A stretch of 64,000 bases of DNA from Rhizobium rhizoryzae (GTDB lineage: Bacteria; Pseudomonadota; Alphaproteobacteria; Rhizobiales; Rhizobiaceae), in the NCBI RefSeq assembly GCF_011046895.1, contig NZ_CP049249.1, positions 902,501 to 966,500 on the forward strand, given 5' to 3'. Positions 8,731 through 18,735 of this stretch are shown here, in pieces (the stretch's first letter is position 1; each line of letters starts with the position of its first letter). The notes under the pieces were generated by a model. The model ran no database searches. It was not told the origin of the DNA and saw only the letters and a program-made list of their open reading frames with translations. The position numbers were made by a program, and so were the translations under genes.

Positions 8731-9908
8731 TGTCCATGAACGCTCTCGCATCCGGCTCGCCTGCTCCGATCAAAGACGAAGAAGTCAATGCGGCACTCGA
8801 TATTGCCGTCGCGCAGGTACGCCGCAATCTGCCGCAGTTTACCTATCAGGCGCAGAACCACTCCAGTGTCGGCAACATCTATCCGGCTGTTGCAAACGAC
8901 CAGTGGACAGCTGGTTTCTGGCCGGGCGAAATCTGGTTAGCCTTTGAACATACAGGCGACAAGCTGTTCCAATATGCGGCGCAGATCCAGGTGCAGAGCT
9001 TCCAGCACCGCATCGAGAACCGGATCGAAACCGACCATCACGACATGGGGTTTCTCTATTCGCCCTCCTGCATTGCCGCTTGGAAGCTGGTAAAAGATGA
9101 AGACGGGCGCAGAGCCGCACTGATGGCCGCAGACCAATTGCTGGAGCGCTATCAACCGGTCGGCCAGTTCATCCAGGCCTGGGGCCGCAAAGGCAATCCA
9201 AACGAATATCGCTATATTATCGATTGCCTGCTTAACCTGCCGCTTCTCTATTGGGCAAGTCAGCAGACGGGCGATCCGAAATATCGCGACATTGCGCTGC
9301 TGCATGCGAGAACGACACTTGCGAATTCGGTCAGAGCGGACGATTCCACCTATCACACCTTCTATATGGATCCGAAAACGGGAAAGCCCGTGCGGGGTGC
9401 CACCAAGCAGGGCTATAGCGACGATAGTTTCTGGGCGCGCGGGCAGGCTTGGGGCATTGCCGGAATGGCCCTCTCTTATCGCTATGAGCCCATTGCGGAA
9501 TACAGGGAGGCGTTCGAACGTCTGCTGACATTCTATCTGAACCGTCTACCGGCTGACATGGTGCCCTATTGGGATCTGATCTTCACGGACGGAGATGCAG
9601 AACCGCGCGATAGCTCATCGGCATCCATTGTTGCCTGCGGCCTTCTGGAAATGGCCGAACTTGTCGATGCAGACGATGCGGCTCGCTACCGCGATCTCGC
9701 ACGGCGGATGATGAAGAGCCTGGTTGATCACTACGCGGTCAAGGATCCGTCTCAGTCCAATGGGCTCGTCCTTCACGGCACCTATTCAAAAAAGACCCCG
9801 CACAACACCTGCCGTGGCGAAGGCGTCGATGAGTGCGTGTCCTGGGGCGATTATTATTTCATGGAAGCGTTGACGCGTCTTTCGCGCAACTGGTCTTCCT
9901 ACTGGTGA
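8730..9908 (+). CDS. Glycoside hydrolase family 88, unsaturated uronyl hydrolase
   Basis: 392 residues, start ATG 8730. The family pattern is clear: AGFWPGEIW at 61-69, DHHDMGFLY with Asp105, and IIDCLLNLPLLYW with Asp165. The spacing of these two aspartates matches the catalytic pair of unsaturated glucuronyl hydrolase. The reaction hydrates the C4-C5 double bond of the terminal unsaturated uronic acid left by lyases, freeing an open-chain keto-uronate. There is no signal peptide, so it works in the cytoplasm on what the surrounding importer brings in, alongside the heparinase-family lyase. GH105 is the nearest alternative family, but the motifs fit GH88 better. Confidence 0.9.
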   Translation: MSMNALASGSPAPIKDEEVNAALDIAVAQVRRNLPQFTYQAQNHSSVGNIYPAVANDQWTAGFWPGEIWLAFEHTGDKLFQYAAQIQVQSFQHRIENRIETDHHDMGFLYSPSCIAAWKLVKDEDGRRAALMAADQLLERYQPVGQFIQAWGRKGNPNEYRYIIDCLLNLPLLYWASQQTGDPKYRDIALLHARTTLANSVRADDSTYHTFYMDPKTGKPVRGATKQGYSDDSFWARGQAWGIAGMALSYRYEPIAEYREAFERLLTFYLNRLPADMVPYWDLIFTDGDAEPRDSSSASIVACGLLEMAELVDADDAARYRDLARRMMKSLVDHYAVKDPSQSNGLVLHGTYSKKTPHNTCRGEGVDECVSWGDYYFMEALTRLSRNWSSYW

Positions 9909-9922
9909 GGGCCGAAGGGCAG

Positions 9923-11032
<1,110 letters not shown>

Positions 11033-11046
11033 GAGCAAATAACACC

Positions 11047-11751
11047 ATGGCCGTTCAATGGCTGCAAAACTACTGGACGAAGGAAGGCGCGGGCATCCCA
11101 AAAGATGCGCCGAAACGCACCGGCCTCGCCCTGTTTGCAGAAATTCTCGGCCGCGAGTGGTGGGAGATGGTGAAGCTCAACATCCTGTTCCTGCTGACAT
11201 CTCTTCTGGTGGTCACGATCCCGGCAGCGATCTTTGCGATGGCGAGTGTTTCCCGTGCCTTCGTGGAAGACCGGAACGTTTATCTTTTGCGGGACTACCT
11301 GGATGCGCTGAGAGCTTATTGGTTGAGAGCGTCAGTCTGGGCTATCGTTACAAGCGCAGTGCTGGGCCTTTGCGCCTATGCAGTCCGGACTTACGCATCC
11401 TACGCGGCAACAGATCTCGCCTATGCAGCACCTCTTACGGTCAGCCTGTCCGTTACACTGTTCGTGGCGATGATGACATGTCAGTTTATCGTGATTTCCG
11501 TCATCGAAAGCCGCTCTGTCTTGTCTACGATCCGTCTCTCGGCGCTTGCCATTCTGCTCACGCCGCTGCCGCTCGTCGGCGCGCTTCTGTTCGTCGGCGC
11601 ACTTTGGCTCGCCCACATCCTGCTTTACCCGGTCTCGGTCTTCATGCCTGCGGCCATAAATTTTTCGCTCGGAATGTTCGCCATCGTCTTTGGCGCACAT
11701 GGAGCCGCAATGCACGCGCTTGCCCTGTCGAAGGACAGGAACGGTTCATGA
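11047..11751 (+). CDS. YesL-like (DUF624) membrane protein of the oligosaccharide operon
   Basis: 234 residues, start ATG 11047 with AGGAGC upstream. About five to six hydrophobic segments and the ending NFSLGMFAIVFGAHGAAMHAL are characteristic of the DUF624 family, whose Bacillus member YesL lies next to the rhamnogalacturonan transporter genes. The biochemical role is not established; association with a sugar ABC importer suggests an accessory membrane function. It sits between the ATPase and binding-protein genes, so it is part of the same transcript. Confidence 0.8.
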   Translation: MAVQWLQNYWTKEGAGIPKDAPKRTGLALFAEILGREWWEMVKLNILFLLTSLLVVTIPAAIFAMASVSRAFVEDRNVYLLRDYLDALRAYWLRASVWAIVTSAVLGLCAYAVRTYASYAATDLAYAAPLTVSLSVTLFVAMMTCQFIVISVIESRSVLSTIRLSALAILLTPLPLVGALLFVGALWLAHILLYPVSVFMPAAINFSLGMFAIVFGAHGAAMHALALSKDRNGS

Positions 11752-11809
11752 AATACAGGTGTTGCAGAAGCAACGCCTGAACCAGACACGATCAGGGAAG
11801 GAGATCAGA

Positions 11810-13087
11810 ATGGTTCTGGAACAGTTGGGGAGAACATTGAAGCTTGCGGCCACCGGCCTGGGGCTTGCGACGCTTTTGGCAGGCACGGCGCTTGCGCAAT
11901 CTGCACCGGTGACGCTGAAATGGGCGCTGTGGGACTGGGACAAGGTCGCCTACTACAAACCATTGATCGAGGCGTTCCAGCAGAAGAACCCGAACATCAA
12001 GGTCGAGCCGGTCGATCTCGGCTCCCAAGACTATCCGCAGATGGTGTCTACACAGTTGACCGGGGGCTCCAAGGACCTCGACATCGTGACCATCAAGGAT
12101 GTGCCCGGCTACGCCAACCTCGTTCGGGCCAATACCATCACGGATCTCAGCGCCTTCATCAAGGATGAGAAGATTGATCCCGCACCGTTCGGTGGCTTGC
12201 TGCAGGAATTGACGGTCGACGGGAAGATCTATTCCATCCCGTTCCGCTCGGATTTCTGGATCGTCTACTACAACAAGGACATTTTCGACAAAGCAGGCGT
12301 TCCCTATCCGACCAATGACTGGACCTGGAAGCAGTTTGACGAGACGGCTGTGAAGCTTACGGGCGGCATGGGCGTCAACAAGACCTATGGCGCGCTTCTG
12401 CACACCTGGCGTTCGACGGTACAGCTTCCGGGCATTCAGGATGGAAAGCACACCGTAACCGGTGGTGAATACGAGTTCCTGAAGCCTTGGTACGAGCGCG
12501 CGCTGGCGCTGCAGAAGGCTGGAGCCGTACCGTCCTATGCGCAGTTGAAGACCTCCAACACGCATTATTCGGCTCTGTTCTTCAACGGCACAGTCGGCAT
12601 GCTGCCCATGGGCACCTGGTTCATCGGCACGCAGATTGCCAAGGTGAAGTCCGGTGAATCCAAGGCCAAGAACTGGGGTATCGTCAAGTTCCCGCATCCG
12701 GAAGGCGTTGCAGCCGGCACGACGGCTGCGCAGATCTCGGGCCTCTCCGTCAACAAGAACTCGGATCACCAGAAGGAGGCTCTGGCCTTCATCAAGTTCG
12801 TCACCGGAGCGGAAGGCTCTGCGATCGTGGCATCGACCGGCACTCTGCCTGCCATGCGCACCGGCGACGTAGCTGCCAAGATCACGTCGCTTCCCGGCTT
12901 CCCGCAGGACCAGAACAGCAAGGATGCGCTACAGTCCGGCAAGTCCTATCTCGAAATGGCAGTCAACCCGAATGCCGCTAAGATCGAAGTGGTTCTGAAC
13001 CGCGCCCATGATGCAATCATGACCGACAACATGTCGATTGCCGACGGCATCAAGGAGATGAACGAAGGCGTAAAGGCCATCAAGTAA
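11810..13087 (+). CDS. ABC transporter extracellular sugar-binding protein
   Basis: 425 residues from ATG 11810, chosen for the AAGGAG at 11798 and because it begins a normal Sec signal peptide (hydrophobic core about 12-25, cleavage after GTALAQ). The mature part has the family-1 solute-binding features: VTLKWALWDWDKVAYY, PVDLGSQDYPQM, SIPFRSDFWIVYYNKDIFDKAG and SGLSVNKNS. It captures the oligosaccharide in the periplasm and delivers it to the 6937/7894 permeases. A strong hairpin follows the stop codon, as is common after genes for abundant binding proteins. Confidence 0.93.
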   Translation: MVLEQLGRTLKLAATGLGLATLLAGTALAQSAPVTLKWALWDWDKVAYYKPLIEAFQQKNPNIKVEPVDLGSQDYPQMVSTQLTGGSKDLDIVTIKDVPGYANLVRANTITDLSAFIKDEKIDPAPFGGLLQELTVDGKIYSIPFRSDFWIVYYNKDIFDKAGVPYPTNDWTWKQFDETAVKLTGGMGVNKTYGALLHTWRSTVQLPGIQDGKHTVTGGEYEFLKPWYERALALQKAGAVPSYAQLKTSNTHYSALFFNGTVGMLPMGTWFIGTQIAKVKSGESKAKNWGIVKFPHPEGVAAGTTAAQISGLSVNKNSDHQKEALAFIKFVTGAEGSAIVASTGTLPAMRTGDVAAKITSLPGFPQDQNSKDALQSGKSYLEMAVNPNAAKIEVVLNRAHDAIMTDNMSIADGIKEMNEGVKAIK

Positions 13088-13100
13088 GGCCCGATCAAAC

Positions 13101-13129
13101 CCAGCCGCGGAGCAGTTCTCCGCGGCTGG
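13101..13129 (+). terminator. Perfect 12-bp intercistronic hairpin after the binding-protein gene
   Basis: CCAGCCGCGGAG (13101-13112) pairs exactly with CTCCGCGGCTGG (13118-13129) around the loop CAGTT. No T-run follows, so it is probably a partial terminator or 3'-end stabiliser that keeps binding-protein mRNA above downstream mRNA. Its last base is the G of a potential GTG start at 13129. Confidence 0.65.
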
Positions 13130-13158
13130 TGAAACAATCGCAGACTGGAATTCTTGCC

Positions 13159-15006
13159 GTGCCTCATCCCCTGCTCCGCGCCAATCCGCTCCATGGCAAT
13201 CCCCTTCAAACCCGCCAGGATGTGGCAAACGCGCTGATCGACCTGTTCGAGCCGCTCTTGCCCTACTTCTCGGAAGGCGGCGCGCGCGTCACTTTAAGTG
13301 CAGCAGGCGCCATCTTCGATCACCCGGCGGCAGATCTGGAAGGCTTCGCGCGCCCGCTCTGGGGCATCGTGCCCTTTGCGGCAGGTGGAGGGGAATTTGC
13401 GTACTGGGATCTCTACCGATGCGGCCTCGTCAACGGCATGGACCCCGATCACCCCGAATATTGGGGCGATGTATCCGACCGGAATCAGAGACTTGTTGAA
13501 CTCGCCGCAATCGGGTTCGGGCTGGCGCTCGTGCCGCACCATCTCTGGGCCCCTCTGGACAAGCGCGGCAAGGACATCGTGTCCAGTTACCTCCTGAAGG
13601 CACGGGAACGAGACTATGTCGACAACAACTGGAAATTCTTCCGTGTTCTTGTCGATCTTGGCCTGGAGAAAATTGGCATAGATTTCGACAAAACGAAGAC
13701 CGAAGCCTATCTGGAAGAGTTGGAAGCCTTCGACATCGGGGATGGCTGGTATCGGGATGGCCCTGTCCGTCGTGTCGACCACTACATTCCCTTTGCCATG
13801 CATTATTATGGGCTTATCTATGCCGTTCTTGCCAGCGGAGATGATCAGCGAAAGGCGAGGATCATCGCCCGCGCAGAGCGCTTCACACAGGATATTCGCC
13901 ACTGGTTCGGGCCGGATGGTTCCGCGCTCGCATTTGGTCGCAGCCAGACCTATCGCTTTGCGCAAGGCGGCTTCTGGGCCGCACTCGCCTTCGCAAATAT
14001 TGAAGCCCTGCCCTGGGGCCAGATCAAAGGCTATTACCTCCGTCACCTTCGCTGGTGGTCTAAGCTTCCGATCGCAGATCGCGATGGCATTCTGTCCGTC
14101 GGCTACGGCTATCCTAATCTTCTGATGAGCGAGAGCTACAACTCCGCCTGCTCGCCCTATTGGGCACTCAAGTTCTTCCTGCCTCTGGCTCTGCCGGCTA
14201 GTCATCCCTTCTGGGCCGCGACCGAAGAGGAAGCCCCAGCTTGCGACGATGTCGTAGCGCTGGAAAAGCCTGGCATGGTAGCCATGCATCAACCGGACAA
14301 TATCGTGGTTCTGGCGACCGGCCAGGAGCATGACAAGATGCGGGGCTCGAACGAGAAATATTCGAAGTTCGCCTATTCAACACGCTACGGCTTCAACATC
14401 GAAGCCAACGACAGGCACTTCGATGCGGCGAGCTTCGACAACATGCTTGGCCTATCCGACGACGGCGTGCATTTCCGCATGCGGGAAACCTTGGAAGACG
14501 CACTGATCGCTGATCATGTTCTCTATTCGCGCTGGAAAGCATGGAGCGATGTCGAGGTAGAGACCTGGCTCATTCCGCGCAACCCGTGGCATCTGCGCGT
14601 ACACCGCCTGACCACACCATGCAATCTTTTCACAGCGGAGGGTGGTTTCCCGATTCAGCGTGCCGATTTCAATCGCGATACGATGACCGAGACGGAAAAC
14701 TCAGCCATCTGGTATGGCCAGACCGATACAAGCCTGATCATTGATTGCGGTTCGTCGGTCAAACGAGCGGGCAAGGCACAGCTGGCCATTGCCAATACCA
14801 ATCTGATCTGGGCGCGCACACTGGTGCCGCAACTACGTGCAAGTGTCCCGGCAGGTACATCCACCCTTGCCTCGGCAATCCTGGCTATGCCCAATCACGC
14901 CTGGAAGGCCGAATATCTGACCAATCTGCCAGCAATGCCGACAATTGAGCAACTCGAACAACTGGTTAGGGACAAAGGCCGGAAGATTGCGGCCTTCGAT
15001 CTCTGA
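13159..15006 (+). CDS. DUF2264 family protein, probable carbohydrate-active toroid enzyme
   Basis: 615 residues from GTG 13159. An in-frame GTG at 13129 would add ten residues but lies in the foot of a hairpin; neither has a strong ribosome site. The family pattern is clear in the N-terminal half (LWGIVPFAAGG, WDVYR-like YWDLYRCGLVNG, HPEYWGDV, DNNWKFFRVLVDLGL, GDGWYRDGP, DHYIPFAMHYYGL, YSSACSPYW-like YNSACSPYWALKFFLPL). An alpha-helical toroid resembling lyases and glycosidases is likely, with a beta-rich C-terminal part. No signal peptide. Its place at the end of the lyase/GH88/importer operon suggests it acts on the same oligosaccharide; the reaction is not known to me. Confidence 0.8.
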   Translation: MPHPLLRANPLHGNPLQTRQDVANALIDLFEPLLPYFSEGGARVTLSAAGAIFDHPAADLEGFARPLWGIVPFAAGGGEFAYWDLYRCGLVNGMDPDHPEYWGDVSDRNQRLVELAAIGFGLALVPHHLWAPLDKRGKDIVSSYLLKARERDYVDNNWKFFRVLVDLGLEKIGIDFDKTKTEAYLEELEAFDIGDGWYRDGPVRRVDHYIPFAMHYYGLIYAVLASGDDQRKARIIARAERFTQDIRHWFGPDGSALAFGRSQTYRFAQGGFWAALAFANIEALPWGQIKGYYLRHLRWWSKLPIADRDGILSVGYGYPNLLMSESYNSACSPYWALKFFLPLALPASHPFWAATEEEAPACDDVVALEKPGMVAMHQPDNIVVLATGQEHDKMRGSNEKYSKFAYSTRYGFNIEANDRHFDAASFDNMLGLSDDGVHFRMRETLEDALIADHVLYSRWKAWSDVEVETWLIPRNPWHLRVHRLTTPCNLFTAEGGFPIQRADFNRDTMTETENSAIWYGQTDTSLIIDCGSSVKRAGKAQLAIANTNLIWARTLVPQLRASVPAGTSTLASAILAMPNHAWKAEYLTNLPAMPTIEQLEQLVRDKGRKIAAFDL

Positions 15007-16371
15007 TCAGCGACTCGCGGCCTGCTGCAACACACGTTCGATGGAGAGACCGACTGAGAGAATCTGACGGTCACGCATCTCCGTTCCCGCGATCATCAGG
15101 CCTGAGGGAGCTTCATCGCCCTGATGCATCGGAACGGAGAGTGCACATCCATCGAGAAAATTGATCATGGTCGGGTTGCGAAGGATGAGACCATTGGCCG
15201 CGAAGAACTTCGCATCGTCATTGATAAGCGGCTGGATTGCAGGGGCAATCACCGGCACCGTCGGCATGATCATTGCATCGAATCCGTGAACCTTCTGCAA
15301 GACGCGGCGCTTCCATGCAGCCCGTGTCTCGAGAGAGCGAATGTAATCGGCGGCGCTCAGTTCCCCTCCGCGGGTAATCCGCAGCTTGACGCGGGGGTCA
15401 TAGTTTTCAGCCGCTCGGGAAATAAGCTCACGGTGCCAGGCAAAAGCTTCGGCAGCGACCATGTTGCCGCGCGCATAGATATCGGCAACTTCGGAAAACT
15501 CTTCCAGGCCGATTTCGCTGATGATCGCACCTGCATCGGACAGTAAGTCCAGCGTTCGGGAGAAGGCTCGTGAGACCGTTTCGTCCATGTCGAACAGGAC
15601 GATCGTCTGCGGAACAGCAAGTCGCAAACCCTTGATCGGGGCTTCCACCGGAACGTCCAGGCCGTCTCCGGAAATGATACTGTCGATGATGGCACAGCAG
15701 GTCACACTGGCCGCCAGAGGTCCGATTGAATCAAGGGATGTCGAAAGCGGCACCACGCCTTGCGCAGAAACCCGGCGCGCAGTGGGCTTGAACCCGGTCA
15801 GTCCGCACAGCGCGGATGGAATCCGGATAGAGCCACCCGTATCCGTTCCGATTGCCGCGACGGCCATCCCGTCCGTCACGGAAATCGCGGCACCCGACGA
15901 AGAGCCACCCGGTACCCGCCCCGTGTCCCGGTCGTAAGGATTGCGCGGCGTCCCGTAATGCGGATTGATGCCTATGCCTGAAAAGGCAAATTCGCTCATG
16001 TTGGTCGTGCCGGTGATCACCGCCCCGGCGGCGATGAGGCGCTGTACAACCGGCGCAATTTCCTGCGCTGCGGGGGCATCCTTCAGCGCGATGCTACCCG
16101 CAAGCGTCGTTTCACCAGCGATATCGAACAGATCCTTGACCGATATCGGGACACCCTCAAGGGGTGATCGCTTGATACCTGCCGTTCTCAGCGTATCCGA
16201 AGCCTCGGCCAGCTTCACGGCTCGCTGATCGTTGCGGCGGATGTACACCCGAACTCCTTCGCCTGCCGGATCATTGATCCGCGCGAGTGTCTCTTTGGTC
16301 AGCGTACTCGACGATACGATCCCACGATCCAGGGCCTCGGCGGTTTCGACGACGGTAGGATATCTGGACAT
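15007..16371 (-). CDS. Amidase-signature family hydrolase
   Basis: 454 residues, start ATG 16371. The Ser-cisSer-Lys triad is visible: Lys79 in PISVKDLFD, the serine run PGGSSSGAA at 154-162, and nucleophile Ser181 in GTDTGGSIRIPS. The family hydrolyses amides from simple carboxamides to allophanate and aryl acylamides; the window does not fix the substrate. It converges end to end with the DUF2264 gene and lies upstream on the same strand side as pcaR, 68 bases from its stop, so it may belong to either neighbourhood or be independent. A GatA role is unlikely because gatB and gatC are absent. Confidence 0.9.
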   Translation of the reverse strand: MSRYPTVVETAEALDRGIVSSSTLTKETLARINDPAGEGVRVYIRRNDQRAVKLAEASDTLRTAGIKRSPLEGVPISVKDLFDIAGETTLAGSIALKDAPAAQEIAPVVQRLIAAGAVITGTTNMSEFAFSGIGINPHYGTPRNPYDRDTGRVPGGSSSGAAISVTDGMAVAAIGTDTGGSIRIPSALCGLTGFKPTARRVSAQGVVPLSTSLDSIGPLAASVTCCAIIDSIISGDGLDVPVEAPIKGLRLAVPQTIVLFDMDETVSRAFSRTLDLLSDAGAIISEIGLEEFSEVADIYARGNMVAAEAFAWHRELISRAAENYDPRVKLRITRGGELSAADYIRSLETRAAWKRRVLQKVHGFDAMIMPTVPVIAPAIQPLINDDAKFFAANGLILRNPTMINFLDGCALSVPMHQGDEAPSGLMIAGTEMRDRQILSVGLSIERVLQQAASR

Positions 16372-16439
16372 GAATGCTCCGCAGCTGACGTTTTGAGGTC
16401 TACCGATTCATTAGCCGCCTGCAATACAAATTCAAAGCT

Positions 16440-17201
16440 TTATCGCAGCATCGGACGTAGTTCTGCAGCGATCCGTTGCAACGGACGAAGGAAGCGGTCC
16501 GCCATCTCATCCGCCGCGATTTGCGCTGCCGGCGCCCCGATGTTGACGGCTGCGACCACCCTGCCCTTGGCATCGTGAAGCGGCACCGCGAGAGAGCACA
16601 GGCCCAGTTCCAGTTCCTGGTTGATCACCGCATATCCCTGACCCCGTACTCTCTGTAGCTCCGCCATGATCTCGTCGGGTTCCGTCATCGTGTGTGGCGT
16701 GTTCTTCGTCCTAGGACATTGCTCCAGCAGAGTTCTGGCCTGATCCGGCGGCATGGACGCCAGCAGAACACGCCCCATGGACGCGCAATAGGCCGGGAGT
16801 CTGCTGCCTGCTGTCAGATTGATGGACATGACCCTTCTCTGGGAGGCTCGGGCGATATAGACCACCTCCCAGCCGTCCAGAACGCTGACGGATGCGCTTT
16901 GACCAACCTCTTCTGAAAGCCTGTCGAGAAACGGCTGAACGATGTTGGGCATGGGCGTTGCAGACAAATAGGCATGGCCGAGCCGCAAAATTCGCGGCGT
17001 CAGACTGAAGAACTTGCCGTCATAATCGGCATAGCCAAGCTCCGACAATGTGAGCAGGCAGCGGCGTGCGGTTGCGCGGTCGAGGGCCGTGATCTTCGAA
17101 ACGTCAGCTATGGAAAGCTTGGGCGTATTTTCGCCAAACGCTTCGATCACGCGCAGGCCTTTGGCGAAGCCACCCATCAGATCCGTATCAGCCACCGCCA
17201 T
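16440..17201 (-). CDS. pcaR: IclR-family regulator of the beta-ketoadipate pathway (PcaR type)
   Basis: 253 residues, start ATG 17201 with GCGGAGGG upstream. An N-terminal winged helix (LSIADVSKITALDRATARRC, about 28-50) precedes the IclR effector domain (SASVSVLDGWEVVYIARA, RLPAYCASMGRVLLA, QELELGLCSLAVPL). Close PcaR/PobR-type relatives sense beta-ketoadipate or 4-hydroxybenzoate. It is divergent from pcaIJF, and a near-exact PcaR box lies between them, which supports PcaR over the other IclR proteins. It would activate pcaIJF when beta-ketoadipate accumulates. Confidence 0.88.
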   Translation of the reverse strand: MAVADTDLMGGFAKGLRVIEAFGENTPKLSIADVSKITALDRATARRCLLTLSELGYADYDGKFFSLTPRILRLGHAYLSATPMPNIVQPFLDRLSEEVGQSASVSVLDGWEVVYIARASQRRVMSINLTAGSRLPAYCASMGRVLLASMPPDQARTLLEQCPRTKNTPHTMTEPDEIMAELQRVRGQGYAVINQELELGLCSLAVPLHDAKGRVVAAVNIGAPAAQIAADEMADRFLRPLQRIAAELRPMLR

Positions 17202-17228
17202 ATCCCTCCGCTACAGTTTGCTCACATT

Positions 17229-17243
17229 GTGCGATAATCGAAC
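17229..17243. promoter_or_regulatory. PcaR-type operator between pcaR and pcaI
   Basis: GTGCGATAATCGAAC is an interrupted palindrome (GTNCGAT/ATCGNAC). As I recall it, the PcaR box of Pseudomonas putida is GTTCGATAATCGCAC, which this matches in reverse orientation apart from the central step. It lies 88 bases before the pcaI start and 28 bases before the pcaR start, well placed for control of both. Confidence 0.7.
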
Positions 17244-17330
17244 AAATGTCAAATAACGCACAAATTGTTTGACGCATGCTGGCGAAAGGCGCTTACTGCG
17301 CCGCGAAGAGGAGCATGGGAGTCTCTCAAA

Positions 17331-18038
17331 ATGGACAAGACAATTCGGAGCGCGGCAGAAGCCGTCTCCAAGATAATGGACGGCGCAACCGTCATGATCG
17401 GCGGTTTTGGTGGTTCTGGCGCGCCGATCGAACTCATTCACGCGCTGATTGACCACGGTCCGAAGAACCTGACCGTCATCAACAACAATGCTGGCAATGG
17501 ACGGATCGGCATCGCCGCGATGATTGATGCAGGCATGGTCAAAAAGATGATCTGCTCGTTCCCGCGCTCCTCCGATCCGCGCGCCTTCACAGATCGCTAT
17601 CTCGCGGGCGAGATCGAGCTCGAGCTGGTGCCGCAGGGGACCCTTGCAGAGCGAATCCGCGCTGGTGGCGCAGGCATCCCGGCTTTCTACACCCCCACGG
17701 GTTACGGCACCGAACTGGCCGACGGCAAGGTGATCGCGGAATTCGAAGGGCGTCACTATGTGCAGGAGCGCTGGCTGAAGGCCGATTTTGCAATTGTGAA
17801 GGCGGAACTCGGCGATGTTCACGGCAACCTGACTTACAACAAGGCAGGACGAAACTTTAACCCCCTGATGTGCATGGCAGCCAGGACGACGATCGCGCAA
17901 GTGTCCAAAATTGTGGAAGCAGGCAGCATCAATCCGGAGCATGTCGTCACACCGGGCATCTTCGTGAACGGCGTCGTGGAAATCGCCGACCCGCAACAGG
18001 AAGAAGTTCTGATCCGCGCAGGAGTTGCATACGCATGA
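17331..18038 (+). CDS. pcaI: 3-oxoadipate CoA-transferase subunit A
   Basis: 235 residues from ATG 17331, with GGGAG about nine bases before; the frame is open further upstream but the added part is not family-like. Family-I CoA-transferase alpha-subunit features are clear: DGATVMIGGFGGSGAPIELI near residue 20, TVINNNAGNGRIGIA, and GGAGIPAFYTPTGYGT. With PcaJ it moves CoA from succinyl-CoA to beta-ketoadipate. The stop overlaps the pcaJ start by four bases, and divergent pcaR confirms the pathway. Confidence 0.94.
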   Translation: MDKTIRSAAEAVSKIMDGATVMIGGFGGSGAPIELIHALIDHGPKNLTVINNNAGNGRIGIAAMIDAGMVKKMICSFPRSSDPRAFTDRYLAGEIELELVPQGTLAERIRAGGAGIPAFYTPTGYGTELADGKVIAEFEGRHYVQERWLKADFAIVKAELGDVHGNLTYNKAGRNFNPLMCMAARTTIAQVSKIVEAGSINPEHVVTPGIFVNGVVEIADPQQEEVLIRAGVAYA

Positions 18039-18724
18039 CCCTCGACACACGCGAAGACATCAAGCTTTCCAACGCGCAGATTGCATGGCGCGCTGCACAG
18101 GACATCGAAGACGGCGCCTATGTAAATCTCGGCATCGGCTTTCCAGAAATGGTTGCCCGTTTCCAGCCGCCCGGACGCGAAGCGATCTTTCACACCGAGA
18201 ACGGAATCCTCAATTTTGGCGAAGCCCCTGCTGCCGGTGAGGAAGACTGGGATCTCATCAACGCTGGCAAGAAAGCCGTAACGCTGAAGCCGGGTGCAGC
18301 CTTTTTCCACCACGCGGACAGTTTCGCCATGGTACGCGGCGGTCACCTCGATGTCGCCATCCTCGGCGCCTATCAGGTCGCCCAGAATGGTGATCTCGCA
18401 AACTGGCGTGTCGGGTCCAAGGGCGTTCCGGCCGTTGGCGGGGCCATGGATCTCGTGCACGGTGCCAAGCAGGTTTTCGTCATCACCGAACATGTCACGA
18501 AAGACGGCAAGCCGAAGCTGGTCGACAAGTGCACATTTCCGCTCACCGGTGTCGGCTGCATCACGCGGATTTACACCAGCCATGCGGTGATCGACGTGAA
18601 AGATGGTCACTTTGTCGTTCGCGAAAAGCTGGCTGACATGACGATGGATGAGCTTCAGGCCATGACAGGAGCACCGCTCCATACGGATGGTCCTGTGGCC
18701 GACCTCGTCGTCCCGCAAGTGTAA
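18035..18724 (+). CDS. pcaJ: 3-oxoadipate CoA-transferase subunit B
   Basis: 229 residues from ATG 18035, overlapping pcaI by ATGA. The subunit-B pattern is present: YVNLGIGFPEMVA near residue 30, the catalytic glutamate region HTENGILNFG, then GGHLDVAILGAYQVAQNGDLANW, AVGGAMDLV and the late CPLTG-like CTFPLTGVGCITRIYT. It forms the active heteromer with PcaI. The next gene, pcaF, starts 11 bases after its stop, so pcaIJF is one operon. Confidence 0.94.
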   Translation: MTLDTREDIKLSNAQIAWRAAQDIEDGAYVNLGIGFPEMVARFQPPGREAIFHTENGILNFGEAPAAGEEDWDLINAGKKAVTLKPGAAFFHHADSFAMVRGGHLDVAILGAYQVAQNGDLANWRVGSKGVPAVGGAMDLVHGAKQVFVITEHVTKDGKPKLVDKCTFPLTGVGCITRIYTSHAVIDVKDGHFVVREKLADMTMDELQAMTGAPLHTDGPVADLVVPQV

Positions 18725-18735
18725 GGAGCATGCCA

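Noticed and set aside
11792..12769. 325-codon minus-strand frame
   Set aside because: It is a shadow of the binding-protein gene, which has a signal peptide and clear family motifs.
13294..14331. 345-codon minus-strand frame
   Set aside because: It lies within the DUF2264 gene on the other strand and resembles no family.
15007..16371. Amidase as GatA of the tRNA amidotransferase
   Set aside because: No gatB or gatC is present, and the gene lies among catabolic genes.
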